Source: Vibrio penaeicida | Lineage (GTDB): Bacteria; Pseudomonadota; Gammaproteobacteria; Enterobacterales; Vibrionaceae | Length of the DNA: 64,000 nt | NCBI RefSeq assembly: GCF_019977755.1 | Contig: NZ_AP025144.1 | Coordinates: 2,480,001-2,544,000 of the forward strand | Direction of reading: 5' to 3' | In this document: positions 39,901-48,529 of the stretch, one piece after another | Numbering within the stretch: position 1 is the stretch's first letter | Layout of the letters: each line of letters begins with the position of its first letter | Program-made: the position numbers and the translations under genes | The notes under the pieces: model-generated | The model's input: only the letters and a program-made list of their open reading frames with translations | Databases searched by the model: none | Told to the model about the DNA's origin: nothing

Positions 39901-40447
39901 ATCCGTTGGCTTTACCCTTTACATGGAAATGCTAGAACAAGCGGTAGAAGCACTAAAAGAAGGGAAAGAGCCGTCTCTGGATGAACTTCTCCGAGATCAA
40001 ACCGAAGTGGAACTGCGCTTACCTGCACTATTGCCCGATGAATACATCCCTGACATCAACACACGTTTATCGATGTACAAACGCATTGCAAGCGTGAGTA
40101 CAGAGAATGAATTGGCAGAAATGAAAGTCGAACTCATCGATAGATTTGGCACGCTTCCAGATGCCGCTAAGAACTTACTGGCAATAAGCGAAGTGAAGCT
40201 GACAGCTGGCAAAATGCACATCAAGAAAATCGAAGCACATGCTAAAGGTGGATTTATTGAATTTTATCCTACCGCTGACATTAACCCTGCATTTCTTGTT
40301 AAATTGCTGCAATCAGCACCGCAAAAATATGGAATGGAAGGTCCAACCAAGCTGAAGTTTGCGATACCATTAACAGATCGCCGTGAAAGAGTGCGTTTTA
40401 TTAACGACTTACTTCAACAGTTTGCTGAGAATCGCCTGCCAAGTTAA
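36989..40447 (+). CDS. mfd: Transcription-repair coupling factor
   Basis: This large DNA translocase removes RNA polymerase stalled at lesions and recruits UvrA. It has 1,152 residues (E. coli 1,148). A UvrB-like N-terminal module (FPDWETLPYDNFSPHQDIISDR) comes first, then the RNA polymerase-binding domain around 480-550 (PVVHLDHGIGRYTGL). The helicase part has CGDVGFGKTEVAMRAAF near 630 and DEEH at 732-735. A TRG motif region and a C-terminal UvrA-binding domain follow. It is co-directional with the PilZ-like gene and csiV. Confidence 0.98.
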   Translation: MPNSNLLSLALPSNAGDKKHVGNLKGSALSIAIAQLAEQHQGHLLLVVPDPQLALKLSAEVEQFSQRDVHLFPDWETLPYDNFSPHQDIISDRIAHLYQMPSQGDGITVIPVSTLLQRQSPRSFLLQHTLMVKSGDNYSLDALRLQLEKSGYRHVDQVFGPGEYASRGSIIDLYPTGASDPYRIDFFDDEIDSIRTFDPENQRSIDDIQEIRLLPAHEFPTTEQAIEDFRGRWRQKFEARREPESIYMQISKGTWPAGIEYWQPLFFEETETLFDYLPDNTLLVTVGDLDSAVDTFLTDVDYRFDQRKVDPLRPLLEPEALWLKKDELYTRFKSLPQSLLSIEAISEKAGRSNENICALPELHVQHQHKEPMALLRQFIEQFSGQVVFSVESEGRREALLELLQRIKLKPVEHNHLTHAIESKDKTTLILGAAEHGFIHESANLAIICESDLLGDRVIQRRKKDRKAVNSDTVIRHLAELKPGQPVVHLDHGIGRYTGLQTLEAGGMQTEYVTLEYQNGAKLYVPVSSLNLISRYSGGAEDSAPLHKLGGEAWAKARRKAAEKVRDVAAELLDVYAKRELKPGFKFKLDREQYATFKASFPFEETDDQAMAINAVLSDMCQAKAMDRLVCGDVGFGKTEVAMRAAFVSTDNSKQVAVLVPTTLLAQQHFENFRDRFANLPIRVEVLSRFKSAKEQKQILTDVEEGKVDIIIGTHKLLQNDIKFRDLGLLVVDEEHRFGVRQKEKVKAMRADVDILTLTATPIPRTLNMAMSGMRDLSIIATPPARRLAIKTFVREREDSVTREAVLREIMRGGQVYFLHNQVETIDKVAADLEKLIPEARITVAHGQMRERELERIMNDFYHQRFNLLVCTTIIETGIDVPTANTIIMDRADNLGLAQLHQLRGRVGRSHHQAYAYLLTPHPKAMTKDAIKRLDAIASLEDLGAGFTLATHDLEIRGAGELLGDDQSGQIQSVGFTLYMEMLEQAVEALKEGKEPSLDELLRDQTEVELRLPALLPDEYIPDINTRLSMYKRIASVSTENELAEMKVELIDRFGTLPDAAKNLLAISEVKLTAGKMHIKKIEAHAKGGFIEFYPTADINPAFLVKLLQSAPQKYGMEGPTKLKFAIPLTDRRERVRFINDLLQQFAENRLPS

Positions 40448-40527
40448 ACCGTAATTTGGTACGCTTACCGAATGCCTATTTACAGCCGAAGAGTGGCACG
40501 CCGCCGCTCTTATCTGACGGAGCAACA

Positions 40528-41292
40528 ATGAAAAAACTGATCCCATTACTGCTGTGCCTGTTTTCATTTGAATCTATGGCAGCCCGACAATTTGATATAG
40601 AAGTCATTTTGTTTAAACGCGCAGTGGATCCCGAAATTCTGAACGAAGCTTGGCCCAATCAAAACCCTCAAGTTAATTTGGAGGGTACTTATTCTTTCCA
40701 AGATTCAGAGGGCATGCGTCGTAAAGGGGCCGCCTTGCTGCCCAAATCAAGCTACGCGCTCAACGCCCAATACAACGCATTAAGAAAACACGCGGCATTT
40801 ACCCCTCTTCTTCATGTTGCTTGGCGACAAGGAGACAGAGGCAGTCACAGTGCGCCAGTATTTAAAATTAACGCGGGCAAAGATTATTCTCAGCAGTTTG
40901 ATGAAACAGGCAAAGCTCGTACGAAAAACCAGTTAGTTGCAGATTTAGGTGATGGGATTACCGAAGAAACCCATTTCCAACCAAACTATGAACTGGAAGG
41001 AAAACTTCAAGTTTACGTACAGCACTACCTATTTGCAGACATTAAACTTGATTTAAAAAAGCCAAGTATTCGTGATGTAACATTCGAAGAAAAAGCTCTA
41101 GAGCTAACACCCGAAGAAGGTAACGATACTGTTCAAGTTGGTAACTTGGAGTCCGTTTCCCCAACATTGCAAGTTGAAGAGTTCCTTAAGTCTTACCGCA
41201 TGGACCAGAAGCGACGTATGCGCAGCACAGAAACCCACTATTTGGATCACCCATTAATGGGTATGATAATTCAAGTTCGTCGTGTTGATTAA
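40528..41292 (+). CDS. csiV: Peptidoglycan-binding protein CsiV
   Basis: This exported protein of 254 residues starts at MKKLIPLLLCLFSFESMAARQ, a signal peptide cleaved after SMA. A GGAG site is 6 bases upstream. The mature start RQFDIEVILFKRA is the family signature. In Vibrio cholerae CsiV binds peptidoglycan at the septum and works with LpoA to activate PBP1A. It lies 80 bases after mfd. The window also has lpoB, the activator of the other bifunctional synthase. Confidence 0.88.
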   Translation: MKKLIPLLLCLFSFESMAARQFDIEVILFKRAVDPEILNEAWPNQNPQVNLEGTYSFQDSEGMRRKGAALLPKSSYALNAQYNALRKHAAFTPLLHVAWRQGDRGSHSAPVFKINAGKDYSQQFDETGKARTKNQLVADLGDGITEETHFQPNYELEGKLQVYVQHYLFADIKLDLKKPSIRDVTFEEKALELTPEEGNDTVQVGNLESVSPTLQVEEFLKSYRMDQKRRMRSTETHYLDHPLMGMIIQVRRVD

Positions 41293-41331
41293 GCCCGACG
41301 TATTGATTAAGTCATTTGGTCTCTACTGACT

Positions 41332-41877
41332 ATGCACTTTTCACCTGATTTTTGCATCATCACTCAACGACTCGTACTTCGTTTGATTAAAAATGAAGAA
41401 GTCGGGTCGTTTACGCAAGCGATTCAAACCTCCCCATCTCTCCATCAATGGCTCGACTGGTGCGACAGCGATTTTTCGACGGAAGACGGTTATGACTTCC
41501 TCATAGCCAATCGACTGAACTGGTTAAAAGGTCTGGCTTTTGGCTTTGGTGTCTTTGATAAAGAGACTAACCAATTTATGGGAATGGTCGCTCTCACTGA
41601 ACGCTATTTATCTTTCAATATGGGGTGTTTGGGCTATTGGATTTCTGATTCACATCAACATCAAGGTTATGGGAAGGAAGCGCTAGAGGCTTTAATTGAA
41701 TGCTGTTTTAGTAAGATGAAACTGACTCGGCTAGAAATTGTGTGTGACCCTGAGAACATCATCAGCCACAAAATTGCTGAAAAGTGCGGAGCCATCTGCG
41801 AGGGAGTTGCACGAAACCGTTTCGTTCATAACGGTAAACCCAAAGATGGCATCGTATATTCGATCATTCCTGAATAA
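41332..41877 (+). CDS. GNAT acetyltransferase, RimJ/RimL-like
   Basis: A 181-residue N-acetyltransferase. The acetyl-CoA-binding region SDSHQHQGYGKEALEALIE (about 108-126, Q-x-x-G-x-G/A type) and the RLEIVCDPENIISHKIAEKCG stretch are typical of the RimJ/RimL subgroup that modifies ribosomal proteins or small amines. The substrate is not known. No clear ribosome site is visible. It is followed by a terminator. Confidence 0.88.
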   Translation: MHFSPDFCIITQRLVLRLIKNEEVGSFTQAIQTSPSLHQWLDWCDSDFSTEDGYDFLIANRLNWLKGLAFGFGVFDKETNQFMGMVALTERYLSFNMGCLGYWISDSHQHQGYGKEALEALIECCFSKMKLTRLEIVCDPENIISHKIAEKCGAICEGVARNRFVHNGKPKDGIVYSIIPE

Positions 41878-41960
41878 CGACTTTTTTCTGAGTATTCGTC
41901 GCATCTGAAAATGGTTGGATTAATAAAAGAGAAATCTCGAATAAAGATGAATTTCAAACA

Positions 41961-41988
41961 GAAAGGGCTCATACGAGCCCTTTTTATT
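41961..41988 (+). terminator. Rho-independent terminator
   Basis: AAGGGCTC (41963-41970) pairs with GAGCCCTT (41975-41982), flanked by T. It lies between the acetyltransferase and ndh ends and may serve both strands. Confidence 0.85.
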
Positions 41989-42008
41989 GAATAGTAAAAA
42001 ACACCGAA

Positions 42009-43298
42009 TTAATGCAGTTTTAAGTTTGGACGCAACACGCGATTAATTCGACCAACGAGCATCATAAGCCCCGTTTTAATCACACCGTGTAAGGCCATTT
42101 GGTGCATTCTGTACAATGATATGTAAACCACCCTAGCAATCCTACCCTCAACCATCATTGAGCCTTTGGTAAGATTACCCATCAAGCTACCTACTGTAGA
42201 GAATCGGCTCAACGAAACCAGTGAACCATGGTCTTTGTATATGTATGGCTTAATATCACGTCCGTTCAATTTCGCCACAATATTGGTAAACGCTTGGCTT
42301 GCCATTTGGTGGGCAGCTTGCGCACGTGGTGGCACGAACTTCCCATCAGCTTGCGTACATTGCGCAAGATCGCCGATAACAAAAATGTCATCATCACGCG
42401 TGGTTTGGAGTGTGTCTTTAACGACCAACTGATTTATGCGATTTGTTTCCAAGCCAGCGATGTCTTTAATGAAATCTGGGGCTTTGATTCCCGCAGCCCA
42501 AACCATAATTTGAGCATGAATCTTCTCGCCTTCCTTGGTCGTTAAGCCGTCTTCGTCAGCTTGAGTAACCATCGTTGCCGTACGTACATTAACACCAAGC
42601 TTGGTTAACTCTTGATGCGCTGCGGCTGAAATACGAGGTGGTAGTGCAGGAAGAATTCGCTCGCCCGCCTCAACAAGGTTTACATTGAGTTTGCTAGAGT
42701 CCAAGTCCCCAAAACCGTAAGTTCGGAGTTCTTTGACAGCATTGTGAAGTTCGGCAGAGAGCTCTACTCCAGTTGCACCAGCACCAACAATCGCAATATC
42801 AACTGTGCCTTGGCCGTTTTTCGCGTGTAGCTTCAAGAACTCATTGTTCATTTCAGTACGGAAACGGTGAGCTTGCTCTGGGCTATCAAGGAAAATACAG
42901 TTGTCTCGAACACCTGGCGTGTTGAAATCATTTGAGGTAGAACCGATGGCCATAACGAGAATATCGTACTCAAGTTCTCGCTCCGGCATCAAAAGTTCAT
43001 CTTGCTCATCTCGAAGCTCGGTTAAGAAAATAACCTTACGCTCTCGATCAATGTCTTTTAGGCTGCCCATTTGAAAATCAAAGTGATGATTTTTAGCATG
43101 AGCTCGGTAGCTCAATGCATCGACACCTTCATCCAAAGAACCCGTTGCCACTTCATGCAACAAAGGTTTCCACAAATGGCTGGCTTTACGGTCTACCAAA
43201 GTCACGTTTGCACGCCCTTTTCGACCCAAAGTACGCCCTAGCTTGGTTGCAAGTTCAAGTCCACCTGCGCCACCGCCTACAACTATAATACGCGTCAC
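42009..43298 (-). CDS. ndh: Type II NADH:quinone oxidoreductase
   Basis: This non-proton-pumping NADH dehydrogenase feeds electrons to the quinone pool under aerobic conditions. A GTG start at 43298, 7 bases from AGGAG, gives [21 protein letters not shown], the conserved FAD-binding start, and a 429-residue protein (E. coli 434). A second dinucleotide fold appears at [19 protein letters not shown], and FVIGDLAQC is also typical. A longer frame to 43358 only adds a non-conserved hydrophobic tail. An FNR box lies about 190 bases upstream, consistent with anaerobic repression. Confidence 0.96.
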   Translation of the reverse strand: MTRIIVVGGGAGGLELATKLGRTLGRKGRANVTLVDRKASHLWKPLLHEVATGSLDEGVDALSYRAHAKNHHFDFQMGSLKDIDRERKVIFLTELRDEQDELLMPERELEYDILVMAIGSTSNDFNTPGVRDNCIFLDSPEQAHRFRTEMNNEFLKLHAKNGQGTVDIAIVGAGATGVELSAELHNAVKELRTYGFGDLDSSKLNVNLVEAGERILPALPPRISAAAHQELTKLGVNVRTATMVTQADEDGLTTKEGEKIHAQIMVWAAGIKAPDFIKDIAGLETNRINQLVVKDTLQTTRDDDIFVIGDLAQCTQADGKFVPPRAQAAHQMASQAFTNIVAKLNGRDIKPYIYKDHGSLVSLSRFSTVGSLMGNLTKGSMMVEGRIARVVYISLYRMHQMALHGVIKTGLMMLVGRINRVLRPNLKLH

Positions 43299-43820
43299 AA
43301 CGACACTCCTATGTAATATGAAAAATATTTGCTCCCGCTGATAAAACAGCCAAAGCATTGAATTCTTTTGGGCTTGTATTGAAGCCTCATATCAACGAAG
43401 TGAAGGGAACCTAAGGAATCACAATTTGGATCAAAGTGTGCTCTAGCACATATATATTGGGCAAGTTTCTTACTCGCTCTCAAATTTTTTTGATATTTAT
43501 CAAAAATATCTTTAAAAATCATTATAAAGCCCCGCACCAACTTGGCAACTTATGTTTGTAAGAAATCCTTTGTTTTCAGACTAATTGACGAGTTTTTGAG
43601 CCGTTAGATATCATCCTTTATGCGGTAGTACTCCATAGGAATTGGTTAGGCATAAGTCTTTCATGCCTTTGAGCACTGTAGAGGAAAGAAACTTAAGTGA
43701 GCATTAACTTAATATATCGATGCTTTCGTTTAACCTTTACACTCGCTCGCCATAAAAAGCTTCTGTACGGTAGGCAACAAATTTTGAACATTCCAGAGTT
43801 TATACAAATTGAGTACGAAT
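43299..43820. other. Divergent regulatory region between ndh and the pilin gene
   Basis: About 520 bases without a convincing gene. It contains the perfect FNR box at 43490-43503 in a T-rich tract and must hold the ndh promoter and the promoter for the plus-strand pilin. A GTG-started 67-codon frame at 43697-43900 overlaps the pilin in another frame and is rejected. Confidence 0.5.
43490..43503. promoter_or_regulatory. FNR binding site of ndh
   Basis: TTGATATTTATCAA is a perfect match to the FNR consensus TTGAT-N4-ATCAA. It lies about 190 bases before the ndh start. ndh is a classic FNR-repressed gene in E. coli, so repression in low oxygen is expected here too. Confidence 0.85.
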
Positions 43821-44303
43821 ATGCAGCGAGGGTTTACTCTCCTCGAAATGATCGTTGTCATCGCGATTCTAGGAGTACTAGCATCCGTTGCAACGCCTAG
43901 ATTCATTGAAGTAATTGATACATCGAAAACAAGTGTTATTGAAAGTGCGGGTAGTGCCGTACGTAGCGCAAACACATTTGTGCGAGGTATCGCACTCACC
44001 GAGAATATTCACCTTCGCTCCGACGCAACGATTGAGGTTGAAGGAAAAGAGCTACGTATAACTAAGGGAAATATTGTCACAACTTCCGACAACTTAAAAA
44101 ACGCCATCGACACATCAATAACAATGACGGATTACGTACCCCGCGGAGAGGTTAACGGTAAGAATGGGGTTATCTTCCACTTTGGGCTGAAAGACGACAA
44201 TATAGAGAGTATTAGAGCAAAAGGGTGCTATCTAGATGTAAGGAATAACTCGCGGGGCTACATTGAATACTCATCAAAGACTTGCAAAAACGGTATGAAT
44301 TAA
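43821..44303 (+). CDS. Orphan type IV pilin-like protein (MshA-like)
   Basis: This 160-residue prepilin starts MQRGFTLLEMIVVIAILGVL: a short leader cleaved after Gly4, a mature N-terminal Phe and Glu5, and the usual hydrophobic helix. A TTG at 43809 is an alternative start 4 codons upstream. The next part (TPRFIEVIDTSKTSVIESAG) resembles the MSHA and pseudopilin family. Two cysteines near the end (GCYLDV and KTCKNG) could form the D-region disulphide. No assembly genes are nearby, so it must use a pilus or type II secretion machine encoded elsewhere. It has its own terminator. Confidence 0.82.
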   Translation: MQRGFTLLEMIVVIAILGVLASVATPRFIEVIDTSKTSVIESAGSAVRSANTFVRGIALTENIHLRSDATIEVEGKELRITKGNIVTTSDNLKNAIDTSITMTDYVPRGEVNGKNGVIFHFGLKDDNIESIRAKGCYLDVRNNSRGYIEYSSKTCKNGMN

Positions 44304-44340
44304 GAGCCCAACGTTCCACTACCATCTAAGATATCCAAAA

Positions 44341-44370
44341 AAAAATGCCACTTTAATGTGGCATTTTTTC
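44341..44370. terminator. Bidirectional terminator
   Basis: AAAAATGCCAC (44341-44351) pairs with GTGGCATTTTT (44358-44368) around TTTAAT. It ends the pilin transcript and probably the ycfP transcript from the other side. Confidence 0.92.
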
Positions 44371-44434
44371 TAGAAAAACCAGATGCTTATTGGGTTCTAA
44401 GTGCATGAAGTAAAAAATTTCGTCGATTCGATTC

Positions 44435-44983
44435 TCAACCTCCGCTTTGCTCTTTAAACTGCTTCATCATCTGTAAGTGTTGCGAAATTTTTTTAAACTT
44501 ATGGGTTTCAGATTCATCCCAAACAACTTGATAGTATGGTTCAAGCTCGTCAGCTGAGATTTGGTTGTTTCGGATTTCATCCTCTCGTGACAAGATCACA
44601 AGGCAATTATCTTTATTTTTTGTTCTGAATTTCTCTACGCATTTAGTCGCGATGTCTTCATATTCTTCGGGACGATCAATACGACCTTGCATGTTGTCTT
44701 CTGGGTGTAAATTTGGGTTAAAAATGACTTGTTTAATACCAGACAAGAAACCAATACGCTCGGACCAATATCCACCTAGCCCTACCCCACAGATCAGCGG
44801 GTTTGGATCGGAAGACATTTCCATTGCTTTGTGGACTTCTTTTAATAAATGCTGCATGTCATGCTTTGGGTGCAAAGTGCTGTAGTTTACAAATCGAATA
44901 TCATCGTCAATAAACTGAAGTTGAAGTACTTTCTCGTGATTTCCGGGGCTAGTTGAGTCAAAGCCGTGCAAATAGATAATCAT
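44435..44983 (-). CDS. ycfP: YcfP/UPF0227 alpha/beta-hydrolase-like protein
   Basis: This 182-residue protein has the alpha/beta-hydrolase fold of the YqiA/YcfP family. It starts [16 protein letters not shown] and contains [16 protein letters not shown]. In true esterases the elbow is GxSxG, but here it is GVGLG, as in E. coli YcfP, so the usual serine nucleophile is missing. The function is unknown. It belongs to the ndh-ycfP-thiK-lpoB-ycfL-hinT neighbourhood conserved in gammaproteobacteria. Confidence 0.9.
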   Translation of the reverse strand: MIIYLHGFDSTSPGNHEKVLQLQFIDDDIRFVNYSTLHPKHDMQHLLKEVHKAMEMSSDPNPLICGVGLGGYWSERIGFLSGIKQVIFNPNLHPEDNMQGRIDRPEEYEDIATKCVEKFRTKNKDNCLVILSREDEIRNNQISADELEPYYQVVWDESETHKFKKISQHLQMMKQFKEQSGG

Positions 44984-45091
44984 GGAACCTCCTACGGTGC
45001 CATTTTATGTTGTTATTCAACAAATCTACCACGAACATTAGGGTTTTAAAGAATCAATAAAAGAGAATGTTTAGGAAAGTGATCCTTCTAG

Positions 45092-45109
45092 CAGTTTTAT
45101 ACAAAACTG
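45092..45109. repeat. Inverted repeat downstream of the thiamine kinase-like gene
   Basis: CAGTTTT (45092-45098) and AAAACTG (45103-45109) flank a 4-base loop, 19 bases past the stop codon of the gene at 45128. No T-run follows, so it may be a weak transcript end or an mRNA-stabilising stem. Confidence 0.3.
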
Positions 45110-45127
45110 TCCTCAGTGCGCTTACGC

Positions 45128-45994
45128 TCAATTAAGTGTTTTCAACAACTCCATTTTAAGCTGCTGGAATCGTTCATAATACAAATCGTCGCCCCACAAC
45201 TGGTAACCTATTTGATACCACAACATCCCTAACAGTCGGATTTTAGGTAACCACAATTCTACATTCTGTTGCCACTCACCCATATCGGACAAATCGATCC
45301 CGCGATAATGACAATACATTGCTACCGCGATTTCAGGGCTAAGACCGGAAACTTCAATCGTCATTGCAAGATCCATCCTAGGATCACCAATAGCCGAATA
45401 TTCCCAATCGATGACACCAATCCCATCGCGCGCTCGAATTAAGTTATAAGCACCTAAATCCAAATGACATAAGGTTTTGAGTGATTCAGGTAAATACAGT
45501 GGTTCACGATGCTTTTTATATAGACTAACTAAGGCTTCGTCTTTCTGTTCGTTAGCAAGTTGCATCCACAAGTGATCAACTTTTTCGGAAAACAGCAGTT
45601 TTTGAATGGGCTTATCGTTTATCTGGACGTTATGAATCGTTGCGAGAGTATTCAAAAGTTCATCTTGAGAAATTTGATCGCCAACTGGTTGCCCGTCAAT
45701 CCAATTGACGAGTAATCCACGATCATTGTTTAGAACTGGATTTGGTGAGAATTGATAAGAGGAAAGCGCCACTAGAAGGTGGTATTCGTTAGCACGTGAA
45801 ATACCGAAAACTGACGTACTTTTTGAAACTGGTCGCCATACATATTGGCGATCCTGATGGGATATTTTCCAACATCTATTGCTAAGCCCACCAGAGAGAA
45901 GTTCCATCTCTTCTGGTGGGTCAGGAAAGTAGTCGGTAAGTGATACTAAGGAATCATCGAGTTGAACTGCCTCTTGCCATCCCATTTTTGCCAC
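45128..45994 (-). CDS. Phosphotransferase-fold kinase, thiamine kinase (ThiK)-like
   Basis: A 288-residue kinase of the APH/choline kinase fold. LSGGLSNRCWKIS is the nucleotide-binding strand, and LCHLDLGAYNLI and VIDWEYSAIGDPRMDLA are the catalytic loop and Mg-binding motif. In E. coli the equivalent place between ycfP and lpoB is held by thiK, the thiamine salvage kinase, which supports that role. The sequence does not prove the substrate. The first codon used is GTG; an ATG three codons in is an alternative start. Confidence 0.7.
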   Translation of the reverse strand: MAKMGWQEAVQLDDSLVSLTDYFPDPPEEMELLSGGLSNRCWKISHQDRQYVWRPVSKSTSVFGISRANEYHLLVALSSYQFSPNPVLNNDRGLLVNWIDGQPVGDQISQDELLNTLATIHNVQINDKPIQKLLFSEKVDHLWMQLANEQKDEALVSLYKKHREPLYLPESLKTLCHLDLGAYNLIRARDGIGVIDWEYSAIGDPRMDLAMTIEVSGLSPEIAVAMYCHYRGIDLSDMGEWQQNVELWLPKIRLLGMLWYQIGYQLWGDDLYYERFQQLKMELLKTLN

Positions 45995-46052
45995 TTAACA
46001 CTACCCCTTCATTTAGCGTTTTTAATCCTAGAGCGTATAGAATCAATGCTTA

Positions 46053-46075
46053 TAGGTCTATAGCTTATAGACCTA
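46053..46075 (-). repeat. Hairpin spanning the lpoB stop codon
   Basis: TAGGTCTATA (46053-46062) is perfectly inverted as TATAGACCTA (46066-46075) with a 3-base loop. The lpoB stop codon (46065-46067) lies in the stem. No T-run follows on the minus strand, so it is an intercistronic mRNA hairpin between lpoB and the kinase gene. Confidence 0.6.
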
Positions 46076-46655
46076 GGAAGCTCTTAGATTTTTGCTTACG
46101 GATTTCAGTTTCATCAGCCCATTCAATTAGACCTGTCTCTAGGTCCATTAAACGCATCGTCATTTTGTAGTAAACGTCTTGGTCGCTTCCAGCGTTCTTA
46201 ACGATACTTGCTAGGTTTCCGTAAAGCATGTACTGAGCACCTACCATTTTACCAAACTGGATAGCGCTGCTTTGATTTACAAGTTCGTCATTGTTTTGGA
46301 AGTTCAGTTGTTCACGTACCGATTCAACACGATCCATATCAACGAAGCGGAACTTACCAGAATTCAGCATTTTAGTACTGATTGAATCCGTGATGGATTC
46401 TGTATCGATATGCTCACTGGTTTTGTTCTTAATTCGCTCAACAAAAACAATTGGACGGCTCTCACGAGTGATTGCCGCTACAGAACCTGACATCAGCATA
46501 CTGTCTACCATTTGACCTGCAATTGTTTGTAAGTCAGTAGAACCAAAATCTATAGTAGTCGTTTCAACGGCTTGAGCGTCACCATAAGACACTTGGTTTG
46601 AACAACCACCCAAAATTGCAGCGAGTCCAAGTAGGGCAATAGCACTTTTTTTCAT
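46065..46655 (-). CDS. lpoB: Penicillin-binding protein activator LpoB
   Basis: This outer-membrane lipoprotein crosses the periplasm and switches on PBP1B. It has 196 residues. The signal peptide ends in a lipobox (ILGGC, Cys18) followed by SNQ, with no Asp at +2. The C-terminal domain has RPIVFVERIKNKTSEHIDT and MLNSGKFRFVDMDR, typical of LpoB. It is shorter than E. coli LpoB because the Pro-rich linker is nearly absent. It starts 9 bases after ycfL. Confidence 0.9.
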   Translation of the reverse strand: MKKSAIALLGLAAILGGCSNQVSYGDAQAVETTTIDFGSTDLQTIAGQMVDSMLMSGSVAAITRESRPIVFVERIKNKTSEHIDTESITDSISTKMLNSGKFRFVDMDRVESVREQLNFQNNDELVNQSSAIQFGKMVGAQYMLYGNLASIVKNAGSDQDVYYKMTMRLMDLETGLIEWADETEIRKQKSKSFLGL

Positions 46656-46664
46656 AATGTTTCC

Positions 46665-47057
46665 TTAGTTATTAGCTTGGCGAATTTGAACACGGTATTG
46701 AGTCGCATTAGGGTTCACAGAGACTTCTGAAATCGAAATCGTCTCAAAACCTCTAACAATGACTTTGCGCCAAGCGCCAGGTTTACTGTTTACTTCTAAG
46801 CCTTTGTCATCGTACCAATAAAAGCGATATTGAACATGCTGGTCGCCTTTGTATTGGCTTGCCAGACGAACAATGCCACGTGCGTGACCATTCACTTCAT
46901 CCGTATCAATATTGTCGATATCTAAACGACCGCCTAACGCATTGTCGCTCATAATCACTCTTTGCGATTGTCCATCGATACTCAAGCCAGCGGTAGGTGC
47001 CTGAGCACAACCGAACGCTGCAATCGCAGACAATAATACAATCGATAATCTTTTCAT
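46665..47057 (-). CDS. ycfL: YcfL family lipoprotein (DUF1425)
   Basis: A 130-residue lipoprotein, starting at MKRLSIVLLSAIAAFGC (lipobox Cys17). The longer frame to 47117 lies inside the upstream gene and is not used. RVIMSDNALGGRLDIDN and QYRFYWYDDKGLEV match the YcfL family. The ATG shares a base with the stop of the COG3014 gene (TAATG), so translation is coupled. Function unknown; always next to lpoB. Confidence 0.9.
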   Translation of the reverse strand: MKRLSIVLLSAIAAFGCAQAPTAGLSIDGQSQRVIMSDNALGGRLDIDNIDTDEVNGHARGIVRLASQYKGDQHVQYRFYWYDDKGLEVNSKPGAWRKVIVRGFETISISEVSVNPNATQYRVQIRQANN

Positions 47058-48466
47058 TAGATAGCCCCTAATTGTTTGTGCCACACTGACGATCCTGTCC
47101 CTTGTCGTGATACCCAAACCAAAGTAGTTTGTCCGGCTTTAACATTGAAAGTATAGTTTTGACCGTTCACAACGAGAGTATGTTCCCCTGAATTCACTTG
47201 TTGACTGCTACTGTACACCTTGGCAGGTAATGTTTGCCAACTGCGGGTGTCAGCTTGCTCTGTAAGTGCATTCCAAATACTGAATAATGCGTTACCGACA
47301 TCATCACCTTTTGCTGCTTCTCTTCTAAGCTGATCTTTTGCAACAACACGCAACGCTTGACGAATCACAATGCTTGGCATCCGCTCGTTAAGATTGTTTT
47401 GTGCCATAAGATTGACATCCACTAGCTCCGAACCGTTTAGAGACCGACCATTTAGCATCAAACTTGCCGATGGGTAGCTTTCAATATTCGGGTAATAGGG
47501 TAAAGCCAAACTATAGATGGATGTCAGATCATCTCTAGAACTGTAAATGGGTAGAGAAAAGTTCCAAGAGTCCATCGCCTTCACGATACGTTGCTCATCT
47601 AAAACAATCACTCTAGCTTTATCTTTCGATGGTTTAGAATATTTGCCGTAGCGCGCTTCGTACGTTTTTAAATCTTGCCTCATGCCGAGCTTATGACCGA
47701 CTCGCAACACACCATCAATGACTTCCTCATTCTCAGGCATAACAGCTAATGCACGCTTGTAGTCAATATAAGCGCTGTTTAAATCATTATCTGTTTCATA
47801 AAGTAACGCTGACAAATAGAGTAAGTAACCATTTTGAACAGCTTGAAGCGTTTTACCTGCGTCTGGATAATTAGCCATGATTGAGGCAATGTTTGGCGAG
47901 ACACCTTGCTGTACTGCTGATTCTTGCGCAGACTCAAGCTCGGACTGCCTGCGTTTTTTTGCCTGCTCTTGAACTTGATTGGCCCTGCGCATTTCAACGA
48001 GAGCACCGGACAAGTCATTTTTCTTAAGGTAATTCAGCCCTAAATATAAATGTAAAAAGCCCAGTTCATAATCTGCTGGTTCATAGGTCGTAAGGTTGTC
48101 ATTGGTAGCCAATGCCCCTACCGATGAAGCCGTCTCACTGACAGAAATAATGGCTCTATCGTTTAATACCTTTACCGCGTTATCACTTACTTGGAAAAAC
48201 GATAAACTTTGTGGGTAGTCTTCTGCCAAAAAAGACACCCTGCCTTTTTCCATATTATCTAAAATCGGACCAGCAATATCCTGATTTAGACTGGCTTGGG
48301 CTTCAAGATAATTTCCGTTACGAACTGCAAAATACACTTCTTTTGTTTGCGCACTATAGTGGCTAAACAGGTTTCCGGCAGACATCGTCGCACAAGCACT
48401 CAAGAGAGCACTTGAGCCAATAACTGCCGCTTTCTGGATTAAACTTGTTTTTCGAACAAAAAACAC
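47057..48466 (-). CDS. COG3014 TPR-like lipoprotein
   Basis: A 469-residue lipoprotein (lipobox LLSAC, Cys25) with a predicted helical-repeat part (about 40-270) and a beta-rich C-terminus. Repeats such as LGFLHLYLGLNYLKKNDLSGALVEMRRA look like tetratricopeptide units. It is translated from GTG with AGGGG 5 bases upstream. It is coupled by TAATG to ycfL and lpoB. A structural role alongside the LpoB-PBP1B system is plausible from context alone. Confidence 0.85.
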   Translation of the reverse strand: MFFVRKTSLIQKAAVIGSSALLSACATMSAGNLFSHYSAQTKEVYFAVRNGNYLEAQASLNQDIAGPILDNMEKGRVSFLAEDYPQSLSFFQVSDNAVKVLNDRAIISVSETASSVGALATNDNLTTYEPADYELGFLHLYLGLNYLKKNDLSGALVEMRRANQVQEQAKKRRQSELESAQESAVQQGVSPNIASIMANYPDAGKTLQAVQNGYLLYLSALLYETDNDLNSAYIDYKRALAVMPENEEVIDGVLRVGHKLGMRQDLKTYEARYGKYSKPSKDKARVIVLDEQRIVKAMDSWNFSLPIYSSRDDLTSIYSLALPYYPNIESYPSASLMLNGRSLNGSELVDVNLMAQNNLNERMPSIVIRQALRVVAKDQLRREAAKGDDVGNALFSIWNALTEQADTRSWQTLPAKVYSSSQQVNSGEHTLVVNGQNYTFNVKAGQTTLVWVSRQGTGSSVWHKQLGAI

Positions 48467-48529
48467 TCCGGCCCCTAACGTTTGCTTTGTTTTTTTAATT
48501 GATGATGAATACTATCAAATCCATCTTAA

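Noticed and set aside
43697..43900. 67-codon frame overlapping the pilin start
   Set aside because: It overlaps the well-supported pilin gene in another frame and ends in low-complexity Arg/Ser residues.
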